Origin: Amphritea japonica ATCC BAA-1530
GTDB lineage: Bacteria; Pseudomonadota; Gammaproteobacteria; Pseudomonadales; Balneatricaceae
NCBI RefSeq assembly: GCF_016592435.1
Contig: NZ_AP014545.1
Location: 186,001 to 250,000, forward strand
Direction of reading: 5' to 3'
DNA: 64,000 nt
In this document: positions 1-8,726 of the stretch, one piece after another
How the letters are laid out: every line of letters starts with the position of its first letter
Position numbering within the stretch: position 1 is the stretch's first letter
Position numbers and translations under genes: made by a program
The notes under the pieces: generated by a model
What the model saw: only the letters and a program-made list of their open reading frames with translations
What the model was told of the DNA's origin: nothing
Databases searched by the model: none

Positions 1-317
<317 letters not shown>

Positions 318-387
318 CTAGGTACAAACTTATTGGTAAGTTTAGACGCTGGAATAGATAGAGCTGTAGTTTTGTTGATGATATGAC

Positions 388-415
388 CAAAAAAAAGCAC
401 CTAAAAAGGTGCTTT
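388..415 (-). terminator. Rho-independent terminator after the downstream PII gene
   Basis: AAAGCACC (394-401) pairs with GGTGCTTT (408-415) around a 6-nt loop. Read on the minus strand the stem is followed by a run of eight or more T, so it ends transcripts of the PII gene at 438-776 before the aminotransferase gene. Confidence 0.8.
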
Positions 416-437
416 AATAACTATCGTATAGACTAAC

Positions 438-848
<411 letters not shown>

Positions 849-900
849 CTAATAAACTGGATCTAGTATACCCAGAATCAATGACTTAATAAAATCTCAG

Positions 901-922
901 AAGGGGAGCCGAAGCTCCCCTT
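901..922 (-). terminator. Hairpin with UUCG loop after amtB
   Basis: AAGGGGAGC (901-909) pairs with GCTCCCCTT (914-922). On the minus strand the loop reads TTCG closed by C-G, a very stable tetraloop. The T-tract is short, so termination may be partial, with some read-through into the downstream PII gene. Confidence 0.6.
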
Positions 923-952
923 TAGGTTGATATGTTTATTCTGCGGGGGGAG

Positions 953-2215
953 TTATTTACCCGATGTAAATTCTGGGTAAGCTTCCATACCACATTCTGC
1001 GATATCGACACCTTCGTACTCTTCCTCTTCGCTAACACGGATACCGATAACTGCTTTGAGGATAGACCACACAATCAGACTGGTTCCGAATACCCATCCG
1101 AAGATAGTTACCGCACCGATCAGCTGGCCGCTCAGGCTTACATCACTATTAGTCACAGGTACCAGTAACAGTCCCAGCAGGCCACATACACCGTGGACCG
1201 AGATCGCACCAACAGGATCATCAATGCGCATCTTGTCCAGGGTGATGATAGCGAAGACCACCAGAATACCACCGATTGCACCGAACAGCGTCGCTTGCAG
1301 GGCCGTTGGCGTTGATGGTTCAGCGGTTATGGCAACCAGACCAGCCAGAGCGCCGTTCAACAGCATAGTCAGGTCAGCTTTACCGAATAGCATACGAGCG
1401 GTAATCAAAGCTGCAATAGCACCACCTGCAGCCGCAGCGTTGGTGTTAAGGAAAACCATTGCTACCGAGTGAGCGCTGTTGATATCGCCCAGTTTCAGAA
1501 CAGAACCACCGTTGAAACCGAACCAACCCATCCATAGGATAAACGTTCCGAGTGTCGCCATCGGCAGGTTAGCACCTGGAATCGCGTTTACGCCGTTCGC
1601 AGTATATTTGCCTTTACGGGCACCCAGTAACAGAACACCAGCGAGAGCTGCAGCAGCACCGGCCATGTGAACAATGCCGGAACCTGCGAAGTCAGAGAAG
1701 CCAAGATCACCGAGATTGTACATGCCGAAAACGTCTTCGCCGTTCCAGGTCCATGCACCTTCCATTGGATAGATTATGCCGGTCATAACTACTGCGAACG
1801 CAAGGAAAGCCCAAAGCTTCATACGCTCGGCAACAGCACCGGATACGATAGACATAGCGGTTGCTACGAATACGACCTGGAAGAAGAAGTCAGACGCGCC
1901 TGAGTAAACAGAACCACCGTTGAATCCTTCTTCAGCAGAGTCAGCCAGAACCTGTTCAACATCGACGGATTCGATACCGCTTAAGAAGATACCGCCGCCG
2001 TACATTAATTCATAACCGCATACCAGATACATGATGCAGGCAATCGCAAACAGTGCAACGTTCTTAGTTAGAATCTCTGTCGTGTTCTTAGAACGTACCA
2101 GACCTGCTTCAAGCATGGCGAAACCCGCCGCCATCCACATAACTAATGCACCACACACCAGAAAATAAAAGGTGTCCATTGCATATTGTAATTCAAAAAT
2201 TTGGTTTTCCATCAT
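953..2215 (-). CDS. amtB: Ammonium transporter AmtB
   Basis: This is a 420-residue Amt/Rh-family inner-membrane channel that takes up ammonium. Eleven membrane segments are expected. The two pore histidines are visible in GSGIVHMAGAAA and in AISVHGVCGLLG, together with the family stretches FAMLEAGLVRSKN and MGWFGFNGGS. The N terminus begins close to the first membrane segment and has no clear cleaved signal. The start has two consecutive ATGs (2213-2215 and 2210-2212) behind an AGGGGG ribosome site. It is 49 nt downstream of the PII gene at 2265-2603, the usual glnK-amtB operon, and that PII is expected to plug the channel when nitrogen is plentiful. The cytoplasmic C-terminal tail carries an acidic EEEEYEG stretch. 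Confidence 0.96.
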   Translation of the reverse strand: MMENQIFELQYAMDTFYFLVCGALVMWMAAGFAMLEAGLVRSKNTTEILTKNVALFAIACIMYLVCGYELMYGGGIFLSGIESVDVEQVLADSAEEGFNGGSVYSGASDFFFQVVFVATAMSIVSGAVAERMKLWAFLAFAVVMTGIIYPMEGAWTWNGEDVFGMYNLGDLGFSDFAGSGIVHMAGAAAALAGVLLLGARKGKYTANGVNAIPGANLPMATLGTFILWMGWFGFNGGSVLKLGDINSAHSVAMVFLNTNAAAAGGAIAALITARMLFGKADLTMLLNGALAGLVAITAEPSTPTALQATLFGAIGGILVVFAIITLDKMRIDDPVGAISVHGVCGLLGLLLVPVTNSDVSLSGQLIGAVTIFGWVFGTSLIVWSILKAVIGIRVSEEEEYEGVDIAECGMEAYPEFTSGK

Positions 2216-2264
2216 TCCCCCTGAAGCCTATGCTTAGAGTTGTTTTAAAGTGTTTAAAAAGTAC

Positions 2265-2642
<378 letters not shown>

Positions 2643-2688
2643 CTACGCTGATTAAGCAGTGCAGCGGTTAAAGGATTGGCTTGAATAA

Positions 2689-2704
2689 AGCACTGCACAT
2701 GCCA
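2689..2704 (-). promoter_or_regulatory. Sigma-54 (-24/-12) promoter of glnK-amtB
   Basis: The minus strand reads TGGCATGTGCAGTGCT. The GG and GC doublets are exactly 10 nt apart, as in the consensus TGGCAC-N5-TTGC. Transcription should start near 2678, about 75 nt before the glnK ATG. The NtrC-type site upstream strengthens the call. Confidence 0.7.
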
Positions 2705-2805
2705 TTGTTTTAATATTTGTTTATTATCAATAGGTTGCAGGGTTATTTGGGCAGTTGTTTGTGAGGGGGTAGCGGTTTTGGTGTGAATTCGGGAGAGGTT
2801 ACTGG

Positions 2806-2822
2806 TGCACGATTTTTGTGCA
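2806..2822. promoter_or_regulatory. NtrC-binding site
   Basis: TGCACGATTTTTGTGCA is a full match to the NtrC palindrome TGCAC-N7-GTGCA. Its centre lies about 136 bp upstream of the predicted sigma-54 start, an enhancer distance typical of NtrC promoters. Confidence 0.8.
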
Positions 2823-2849
2823 GGCCCTTTTTTGGTGCAGTGGTGCGGG

Positions 2850-2866
2850 TGCTGTTTTTCGGTGCA
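2850..2866. promoter_or_regulatory. Second, weaker NtrC-type site
   Basis: TGCTGTTTTTCGGTGCA keeps one perfect half (GTGCA) and three of five bases of the other. Its centre is 44 bp, about four helical turns, from the strong site, which suits cooperative binding of NtrC dimers. Confidence 0.5.
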
Positions 2867-2993
2867 GGCTAAAAAGCAGGTCCTGTTGTTGCTATAGTTG
2901 TAGTTACTGTTTGAATAGTCATCTCTCTGTGGCGGATAAAAGTGCTTAATAACGTCTCAGCTGTATAAACAACCTGTCGGAATATAAAGTTAT

Positions 2994-3251
2994 ATGATCA
3001 ACTCTAAGTTACTGGAAGGTATTAGCGAACAGATTGGCCAGTTGTTTGAACAGGCCAGGCAGAGCTCAACTGATGCGGAACTAAAGCCTCAGATAAAAGC
3101 GTTGCTGCAGGGTACATTTAGTCGGATGGAACTGGTTACTCGCGAGGAATTTGATGCGCAAAGTGCTGTGCTGGCCAGGACCCGGATAAAGCTTGAACAG
3201 CTACAGCAACAATTAGATCAATTGGAAAATTCTGCCAGATCGGATCGTTAG
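2994..3251 (+). CDS. ubiK: Ubiquinone biosynthesis accessory factor UbiK
   Basis: This 85-residue protein matches the BMFP/YqiC family. It has an N-terminal amphipathic stretch (LLEGISEQIGQLFEQ), a central FSRMELVTREEFDAQ segment, and a C-terminal coiled coil (RTRIKLEQLQQQLDQLE). In enterobacteria UbiK trimerises and assists UbiJ and the soluble Ubi complex in the later ubiquinone hydroxylation and methylation steps. It is followed after 18 nt by a PAS-GGDEF-EAL gene, which may be co-transcribed. The ribosome site is weak. In many relatives ubiK lies near glnK and comM, as it does here. Confidence 0.88.
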   Translation: MINSKLLEGISEQIGQLFEQARQSSTDAELKPQIKALLQGTFSRMELVTREEFDAQSAVLARTRIKLEQLQQQLDQLENSARSDR

Positions 3252-3269
3252 TCGCTGAAGGATAAACTT

Positions 3270-5186
3270 ATGAATCAGCCGATGTATGCCTGTATTTTAC
3301 CTGATTTAAGCTATCAGTTTGCGACCCGGGAGTATTTGAATATGCTGGGCTGGCAAAGTGATGTTTCAGGTACTCCCTTAGCGCAGGTGCACTCTGATGA
3401 AACGTTATTTGAGCTGCAGCATGGCATGATGCTGGCTCGGTCTAATGGTAGTTCTGCATTGACCTGGCGGCCTTTCGAAGAGGATAACGGCCTCTGGCTG
3501 CAGCTGGAAATATGCTGGAATCCTATTGCAGAGCTTTACATTGTAAATGCGATGCGGACTCAGCAGGCGGCTGCCCGGGAGTTAGCGAGGGATCCGGATG
3601 ATGGGCTTTTTGCTTATACACCCCAGGCCGTCATGTTGCTCGATGATGAGAATAGAATCTACCGCATTAACCCCAGCTTTTCTGAAGTGAGTGGTTTCTC
3701 TCTTGAAGATGTCGTCGGTCAGGGGCCCGGGATAGTGACTAACCGGGATATTGCCCCAGAGTTATTCGATCATCTATGGCAGCAATTAATGTTGCGGGGT
3801 TACTGGGAAGGTGAATTATGGAATCGGCATAAGGATGGCCATAGTTATCCGGCCTGGTATAGCCTGATGGCGCTTCGGGATGAAAGTTCAGACATTACCG
3901 GTTTTGTTGCTCAGTTTTCGGATATCACCAGTTGTTATAGTGGCCAGCATCGTTTCAGCCATACCAGTTATGATGCGCTGACCGGACTGCCTGATGAGCA
4001 GATGCTGTTGGATCAGCTAAATCAGCGGCTGTTGAAAGGCAGTCTGTATAACCAAAATAGTGGCCTTATTCTGATACAGCTTGATAGTGGAGGGTGTGAA
4101 ACCGAGCAGGTAATCACAGCGATGGCTGCGAGGTTAGGTGCTCAGGTACGGGAATCAGACCTGTTGGCGCTCGATCAGATGAATCATTTTGTGATGGTAT
4201 TGGATTACTGCCCTGATGAGATGGTCATGGAGCAGTTTGCCGATCGCGTTATGGCTGTTTTGCAGGAGGATGTTGAGGTGTCCGGTGAGCTGATACCTTT
4301 TACCTTCTCTGTAGCAGGAGTCCTGGCGGATAATAAGGGGCTGAGTGCCGAACTGATGCTCGACCGTGCCCGATTGGTAGTGAACTCAGCGGAAGGAGAG
4401 ACAGGTTTCCGACTGTATGACTCATCGCTGGGCAGCGGCAAAGTGTTAAGCCGGGATGAATTGTTAGCGGGGGTTTCGGGTAGTGGATTACAGCTGCGTT
4501 TCAATCCGGTTTATGCATTAGAAGGGCACCACCTTACTGCGGCTGAAGTGACGTTACTGATGAACCACCCGCAACAAGGGAATCTGTCGCCAGAGCAGTT
4601 TATCCCTCAGCTCTCCCGTTACGGTTTATTGGAAGAGTATCACCAGCAACTGGAACAACAGTTGTCCCCCATGATTAAACTTTGGGGTGGTTTTGAGCAG
4701 TTTCATAATCTCTGTATTCGGCTACAGGATGAAGAGCTGTTTTCGATAGCGGTCATTGATAACCTGATTCGTCTGATGGTTAAGGCCGGGCTTCCGCCAC
4801 AGCGCCTGATGATTATTCTGAACGCATCTCAGATGTACCTGTTTCCGGATGAAATAGAAGAGCTAAAAGCAAAAGGGGCGTTACTACTACTGGACTTGCA
4901 AGAAACCTCTATAGAGCGGCTGCCAGATCCGCTTTTCCCGGATATGCTGTTATTGAATGCCGAGCTGGTTGAGACGCAGATGCGTGAAGACCGGTCGAGC
5001 AGAAGAGTTGAGCAGCTGATTGCCTCCGCCCGGGAGAACGGTTTGGAAGTGTTAGCGGAAGGGGTTCGAACGACAGGGCAAATGACTCGGCTAACGCTGC
5101 AGGGTTGTAGTCGTATGAGTGGCAATTATGTGGGCCGTGATCTGTCACTGGAACAGCTGATCGAGCGGTTAGATCTGGAGCATTAA
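3270..5186 (+). CDS. PAS protein with degenerate GGDEF and EAL domains
   Basis: This is a 638-residue cytoplasmic protein. An N-terminal PAS-like region is followed by a clear PAS domain (about residues 115-225, with MLLDDENRIYRINPSFSEVS and WNRHKDGHSYPAWY). A GGDEF-like domain follows from YDALTGLPDEQML, but the signature is replaced by QMNHF, so no cyclase activity is expected. The inhibitory RxxD motif (RESD) is kept five residues ahead of that position. The C-terminal EAL domain has EVTLL for EAL and lacks the DDFG and catalytic Lys, so it should not hydrolyse c-di-GMP. A late VLAEGV motif remains. It is probably a c-di-GMP receptor or signalling adaptor. It sits between ubiK and comM. 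Confidence 0.85.
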   Translation: MNQPMYACILPDLSYQFATREYLNMLGWQSDVSGTPLAQVHSDETLFELQHGMMLARSNGSSALTWRPFEEDNGLWLQLEICWNPIAELYIVNAMRTQQAAARELARDPDDGLFAYTPQAVMLLDDENRIYRINPSFSEVSGFSLEDVVGQGPGIVTNRDIAPELFDHLWQQLMLRGYWEGELWNRHKDGHSYPAWYSLMALRDESSDITGFVAQFSDITSCYSGQHRFSHTSYDALTGLPDEQMLLDQLNQRLLKGSLYNQNSGLILIQLDSGGCETEQVITAMAARLGAQVRESDLLALDQMNHFVMVLDYCPDEMVMEQFADRVMAVLQEDVEVSGELIPFTFSVAGVLADNKGLSAELMLDRARLVVNSAEGETGFRLYDSSLGSGKVLSRDELLAGVSGSGLQLRFNPVYALEGHHLTAAEVTLLMNHPQQGNLSPEQFIPQLSRYGLLEEYHQQLEQQLSPMIKLWGGFEQFHNLCIRLQDEELFSIAVIDNLIRLMVKAGLPPQRLMIILNASQMYLFPDEIEELKAKGALLLLDLQETSIERLPDPLFPDMLLLNAELVETQMREDRSSRRVEQLIASARENGLEVLAEGVRTTGQMTRLTLQGCSRMSGNYVGRDLSLEQLIERLDLEH

Positions 5187-5258
5187 GCGGTTTAACATAT
5201 AACAAGTGCGTAACGATTTAATGTATACGTACCTTTATGAATCCATGGATGGATTACT

Positions 5259-6758
5259 ATGACATTAGCAATAGTTAACACCCGGGCGCAGCTCGGTATC
5301 CAATCACCTCCGGTTGCAGTGGAGGTTCATCTATCGGGTGGTCTCCCCTGTTTTATAATTGTTGGCATGCCCGAAACCGGGGTGAAAGAGAGCCGGGAAC
5401 GGGTACGTAGTTCTTTACTAAATAGCGGTTTTGAGTTTCCTGCCCGGCGTATCACCGTCAACCTGGCTCCTGCCGATCTGCCTAAAGAGGGGGGGCGTTA
5501 TGATTTAGCGATTGCGATCGGTATTCTGATCGCTAGTAAACAGCTCCCGCAGCACTGTGCTGATGAATTCGAGTTCCTTGCTGAGCTGGCTCTGTCTGGT
5601 CGTTTGCGCCCGGTTTCAGGCGTGCTTCCAGTGGCGCGAAGTTGCCGTGAGGCGGGGCGAAGCCTTTGGTTGGCGAGTGAAAGTCTGAGTGAAGCGGAGT
5701 TAGTAAACGGGTTAACACTTTTTGGTGCCAACTCCCTGTTGGCCGTTAGCAATCATCTTTCGGGTGCCCAGCTGATTGAGACTGCGGTATCAAACAGGTC
5801 GGTAGAGATAGCGGACGGTGGTTCTGATATGGCTGATGTCAGAGGACAATATCAGGCTAAACGGGCGTTAGAGATAGCGGCAGGAGGAGGGCATAATCTA
5901 CTGCTTTGTGGCCCTCCCGGGAGTGGGAAAAGCATGTTGGCCAGCCGTTTGCCGGGTATTCTTCCACCACTGGAGTCCGATGAATTACTCGATATTGCCG
6001 CTATCTATTCGGTAGCCGGAGTGAAGGAACCGAAATTATTTGCCGGTATTCGTCCGTTTCGTAATCCCCATCATACGGCATCAGCCGTGGCGTTGGTGGG
6101 CGGTGGTAGTAACCCTCGCCCTGGTGAGATTTCTTTGGCGCATCAGGGGGTGTTGTTTTTGGATGAACTGCCGGAGTACAGTCGGCAGGTGTTGGAAGTT
6201 ATGCGCGAGCCGCTAGAGTCCGGCGAGATCCATATTTCCCGGGCGGCACTTCAAACTAGTTTTCCCGCCAGTTTTCAGCTCATTGCTGCTATGAATCCAT
6301 GTCCTTGCGGATATAGAGGAGACCAGAGTGGTCGGTGTCGCTGTACACCGGATCAGGTGCAGCGATATCAGGGGAAAATTTCCGGGCCGTTACTGGACCG
6401 GATAGATTTGCAGAGCTGGGTGCCCGGGTTGACCCCGGAACAGCTAATGGGGCCGCTTGAAAGCAGTGAGAGCAGCGGGCAGATCAGGGCCCGGGTTATC
6501 AAGGCACGTGCCCGTCAGATGCAGAGACAGGGTTGTATTAATGATCGCCTCGGGGTTAAAGGGTTGGAACAATATTGCTGCCTGGGTACCGAGCAGGAAA
6601 AGCTTTTAATGCAGGCTATGAGCCGTATGGGCTTATCTGCCCGGGCTACGCACCGGGTGCTAAAGGTATCGAGAACGATTGCAGATTTGCATGACGAATC
6701 GGAAATTAGTAGTGCGGCATTGTTGGAGGCTATTGGTTTGCGGCGCTCTCCGCTGTGA
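5259..6758 (+). CDS. comM: YifB/ComM-family AAA+ ATPase (Mg chelatase-like)
   Basis: This is a 499-residue protein of the usual ComM length. The N-terminal ChlI-like domain contains GLPCFIIVGMPETGVKESRERV. The AAA+ core has Walker A GPPGSGKSM (about residue 218), Walker B VLFLDELPEYS and sensor AAMNPCPCGYRG. A Cys-rich CPCGYRGDQSGRCRC segment precedes the C-terminal helical domain. ComM is a hexameric helicase that promotes branch migration during integration of transformed DNA in Vibrio and Haemophilus, so its presence fits natural transformation potential. The last 29 bp overlap the convergent GGDEF-EAL gene. Confidence 0.92.
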   Translation: MTLAIVNTRAQLGIQSPPVAVEVHLSGGLPCFIIVGMPETGVKESRERVRSSLLNSGFEFPARRITVNLAPADLPKEGGRYDLAIAIGILIASKQLPQHCADEFEFLAELALSGRLRPVSGVLPVARSCREAGRSLWLASESLSEAELVNGLTLFGANSLLAVSNHLSGAQLIETAVSNRSVEIADGGSDMADVRGQYQAKRALEIAAGGGHNLLLCGPPGSGKSMLASRLPGILPPLESDELLDIAAIYSVAGVKEPKLFAGIRPFRNPHHTASAVALVGGGSNPRPGEISLAHQGVLFLDELPEYSRQVLEVMREPLESGEIHISRAALQTSFPASFQLIAAMNPCPCGYRGDQSGRCRCTPDQVQRYQGKISGPLLDRIDLQSWVPGLTPEQLMGPLESSESSGQIRARVIKARARQMQRQGCINDRLGVKGLEQYCCLGTEQEKLLMQAMSRMGLSARATHRVLKVSRTIADLHDESEISSAALLEAIGLRRSPL

Positions 6759-8469
6759 TCTGACAACCGCTTTCGAGCAGTACTTTGAATTTGTCATAAG
6801 AGACGGGCTTGCTATAGAGATAGCCTTGAGCCTGATGGCAGCCAAAGCGGGCCAGGAAATTAAGTTGTTGTGAGGTTTCTACACCTTCAGCGATCACTTC
6901 TTTGTTCAGGCTGCGCGCCAGGCGAATAATCGCTTTGACTATTTCCCGGTCATCGGGATTTTGATTCACGCCTGAGACAAAAGAGCGGTCGATTTTCAGG
7001 CTGCTGATAGGCAGTGTTTGTAGTAGCGAGAAAGAAGAGTAACCGGTGCCAAAATCATCCAAAGAAAAATTGATCCCCAGTTTATGAAGCCCTTCGATGC
7101 CTTCCCGAACATGCAGTTCGTTATTAAACAAAGCAGATTCGGTTAATTCAAACTCGAGAATAGCGGTGTCTATTGAGTATTTCTCGATCAGACGCTGGAT
7201 TGTCCGACACAGGTAACTGTCCTGAAACTGTCGGAAGGAGAGATTTATACTGAGTCTTTCAATTGCTAATCCACTTGCCTGAAGTCGCTGAATGTCTTCG
7301 CCTGCCTGCTGAATTACCCAGTAGCCAATAGGTACTATCAGGCCGGTACGCTCAGCAGTAGGAATAAAGGCATCGGGGTAAATTAATCCTTTCTCGGGGT
7401 GTCTCCAGCGTATCAGCCCTTCTGCGCCAATAATCTTCCCGCTGCTGATATCGACTCTGGGTTGATAGAAGAGTTCGAATTCGTTACGGCGTATGGCGTT
7501 GATGAGCTCTGGTTCAATAGCGATCTGGGATTCGTCAGAGCGGTGTTGTTTCTGATCAAAAATTGCATAGCTGCAACTACTAGTTGCTTTTGCTTTTATG
7601 CGGGCCTGGGTTGCCTGATGAACCAGAGTGTCTATTTCGCAGCTGTGTTCCGGGACAAGTGCGACCCCGATACTGCAAGGAAGAATAACCTCCAGCTCAT
7701 GATAAAGGTAGGGCTCGGTCAAGCTATGTAATATTTTATTACAGAGCTGTGTTGTCTGAGATGTCAGGTCTTCATCTACCGGCGTTTCTTGCAGCAGAAC
7801 GAATTCATCATTACCGAGTCGTGATAATTGGCCTGGGATAAGGGCTGCGAGCCGTTTGCTCATCTCCTTAACGATTATGTCGCCAGCAGAATAACCGTTG
7901 ATATTGTTAAATCGTCTGAAACCGTCCAGGTCGACACTGATGAGTGCTAACTGAGAGGATGTATCACCCTTCCTGATCCGTTGCAGCTTCTGTGATAACT
8001 GTTTATAGAACTGCTGCCGGTTTGTCATGCCGGTTAGCGGATCTAACTGTTTTAGATGGGTTAACTCGGTATTGTATCGATTCACCATCAGGTTATAGCA
8101 AATGACTCTCTTAAAGATTTCATCTGTGAGTTCTGAGGTGATGACGAAGTCGCTGGCGCGCCAGAGCATAAATTCATCAATGCGGTCTGTCGTTAATTGG
8201 TGGTCAAATATAATGACAGGGATCAGAGGGTGCTGCTGTCGTAGGAAGTGTAATTCAGAGAGGGCGTTGGTGTCAGTAAAACAGCTGTGTAGAAATATAA
8301 GTTTGAAAACATTCTTATCTAGTTTTTCGGTAGCCTGATCAAAGCTACATTGCTGGAAGTCGCATTGATTTTGTGCCAGTAAGTCGACCAGCGTAGTGGT
8401 ATCAAAACCACAACTGTCGATGATCAGGCATTTTGTTTGTTCTGTATCGCTGCGAGTTACAGATAACAT
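6730..8469 (-). CDS. Pseudo-receiver-GGDEF-EAL protein, likely c-di-GMP phosphodiesterase
   Basis: This is a 579-residue protein. Residues 13-130 resemble a response-regulator receiver fold, but the phosphoacceptor strand reads KLIFLHSCF with His where Asp is expected, so it is probably not phosphorylated in the usual way. The GGDEF domain (about 145-300) has GNDEF and no RxxD inhibitory site, so cyclase activity is doubtful. The EAL domain (about 325-570) keeps the catalytic set: AEGLIRW (Glu), NLSFRQF (Asn), FELTES (Glu), LDDFGTGYSS, LKIDRSF (Lys) and AEGVET. EGL replaces EAL only at a non-catalytic position. Phosphodiesterase activity is the best inference. It overlaps comM by 29 bp at its 3' end and diverges from rep. 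Confidence 0.88.
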   Translation of the reverse strand: MLSVTRSDTEQTKCLIIDSCGFDTTTLVDLLAQNQCDFQQCSFDQATEKLDKNVFKLIFLHSCFTDTNALSELHFLRQQHPLIPVIIFDHQLTTDRIDEFMLWRASDFVITSELTDEIFKRVICYNLMVNRYNTELTHLKQLDPLTGMTNRQQFYKQLSQKLQRIRKGDTSSQLALISVDLDGFRRFNNINGYSAGDIIVKEMSKRLAALIPGQLSRLGNDEFVLLQETPVDEDLTSQTTQLCNKILHSLTEPYLYHELEVILPCSIGVALVPEHSCEIDTLVHQATQARIKAKATSSCSYAIFDQKQHRSDESQIAIEPELINAIRRNEFELFYQPRVDISSGKIIGAEGLIRWRHPEKGLIYPDAFIPTAERTGLIVPIGYWVIQQAGEDIQRLQASGLAIERLSINLSFRQFQDSYLCRTIQRLIEKYSIDTAILEFELTESALFNNELHVREGIEGLHKLGINFSLDDFGTGYSSFSLLQTLPISSLKIDRSFVSGVNQNPDDREIVKAIIRLARSLNKEVIAEGVETSQQLNFLARFGCHQAQGYLYSKPVSYDKFKVLLESGCQITAESAANQ

Positions 8470-8726
8470 ATTTAATGTTCTTGAGAATAAACAGCCATGT
8501 TTGTTCTCGTTTATTTCTACTGATAAGACAATTCAATCCGTGCGATAATTGTCCCCCTGTAAGCCTTTTAAGAGTAACACGTCAAAGCTTATGGTCAAAC
8601 AGATGTTCGATTAATTAATTCATTTAAAACAATGAATTAGCGTCTTTATCTGCGTATTTTCTACGGTTAACTATATTGTATCGGCTGAGTGTGTCTAAAA
8701 CTTTAGCTGTAAAGGTTGTTATTTAG

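Noticed and set aside
8527..8553. Inverted repeat GACAATT/AATTGTC in the gap before rep
   Set aside because: It has a 13-nt AT-rich loop and no T-run; too weak to call an operator or terminator.
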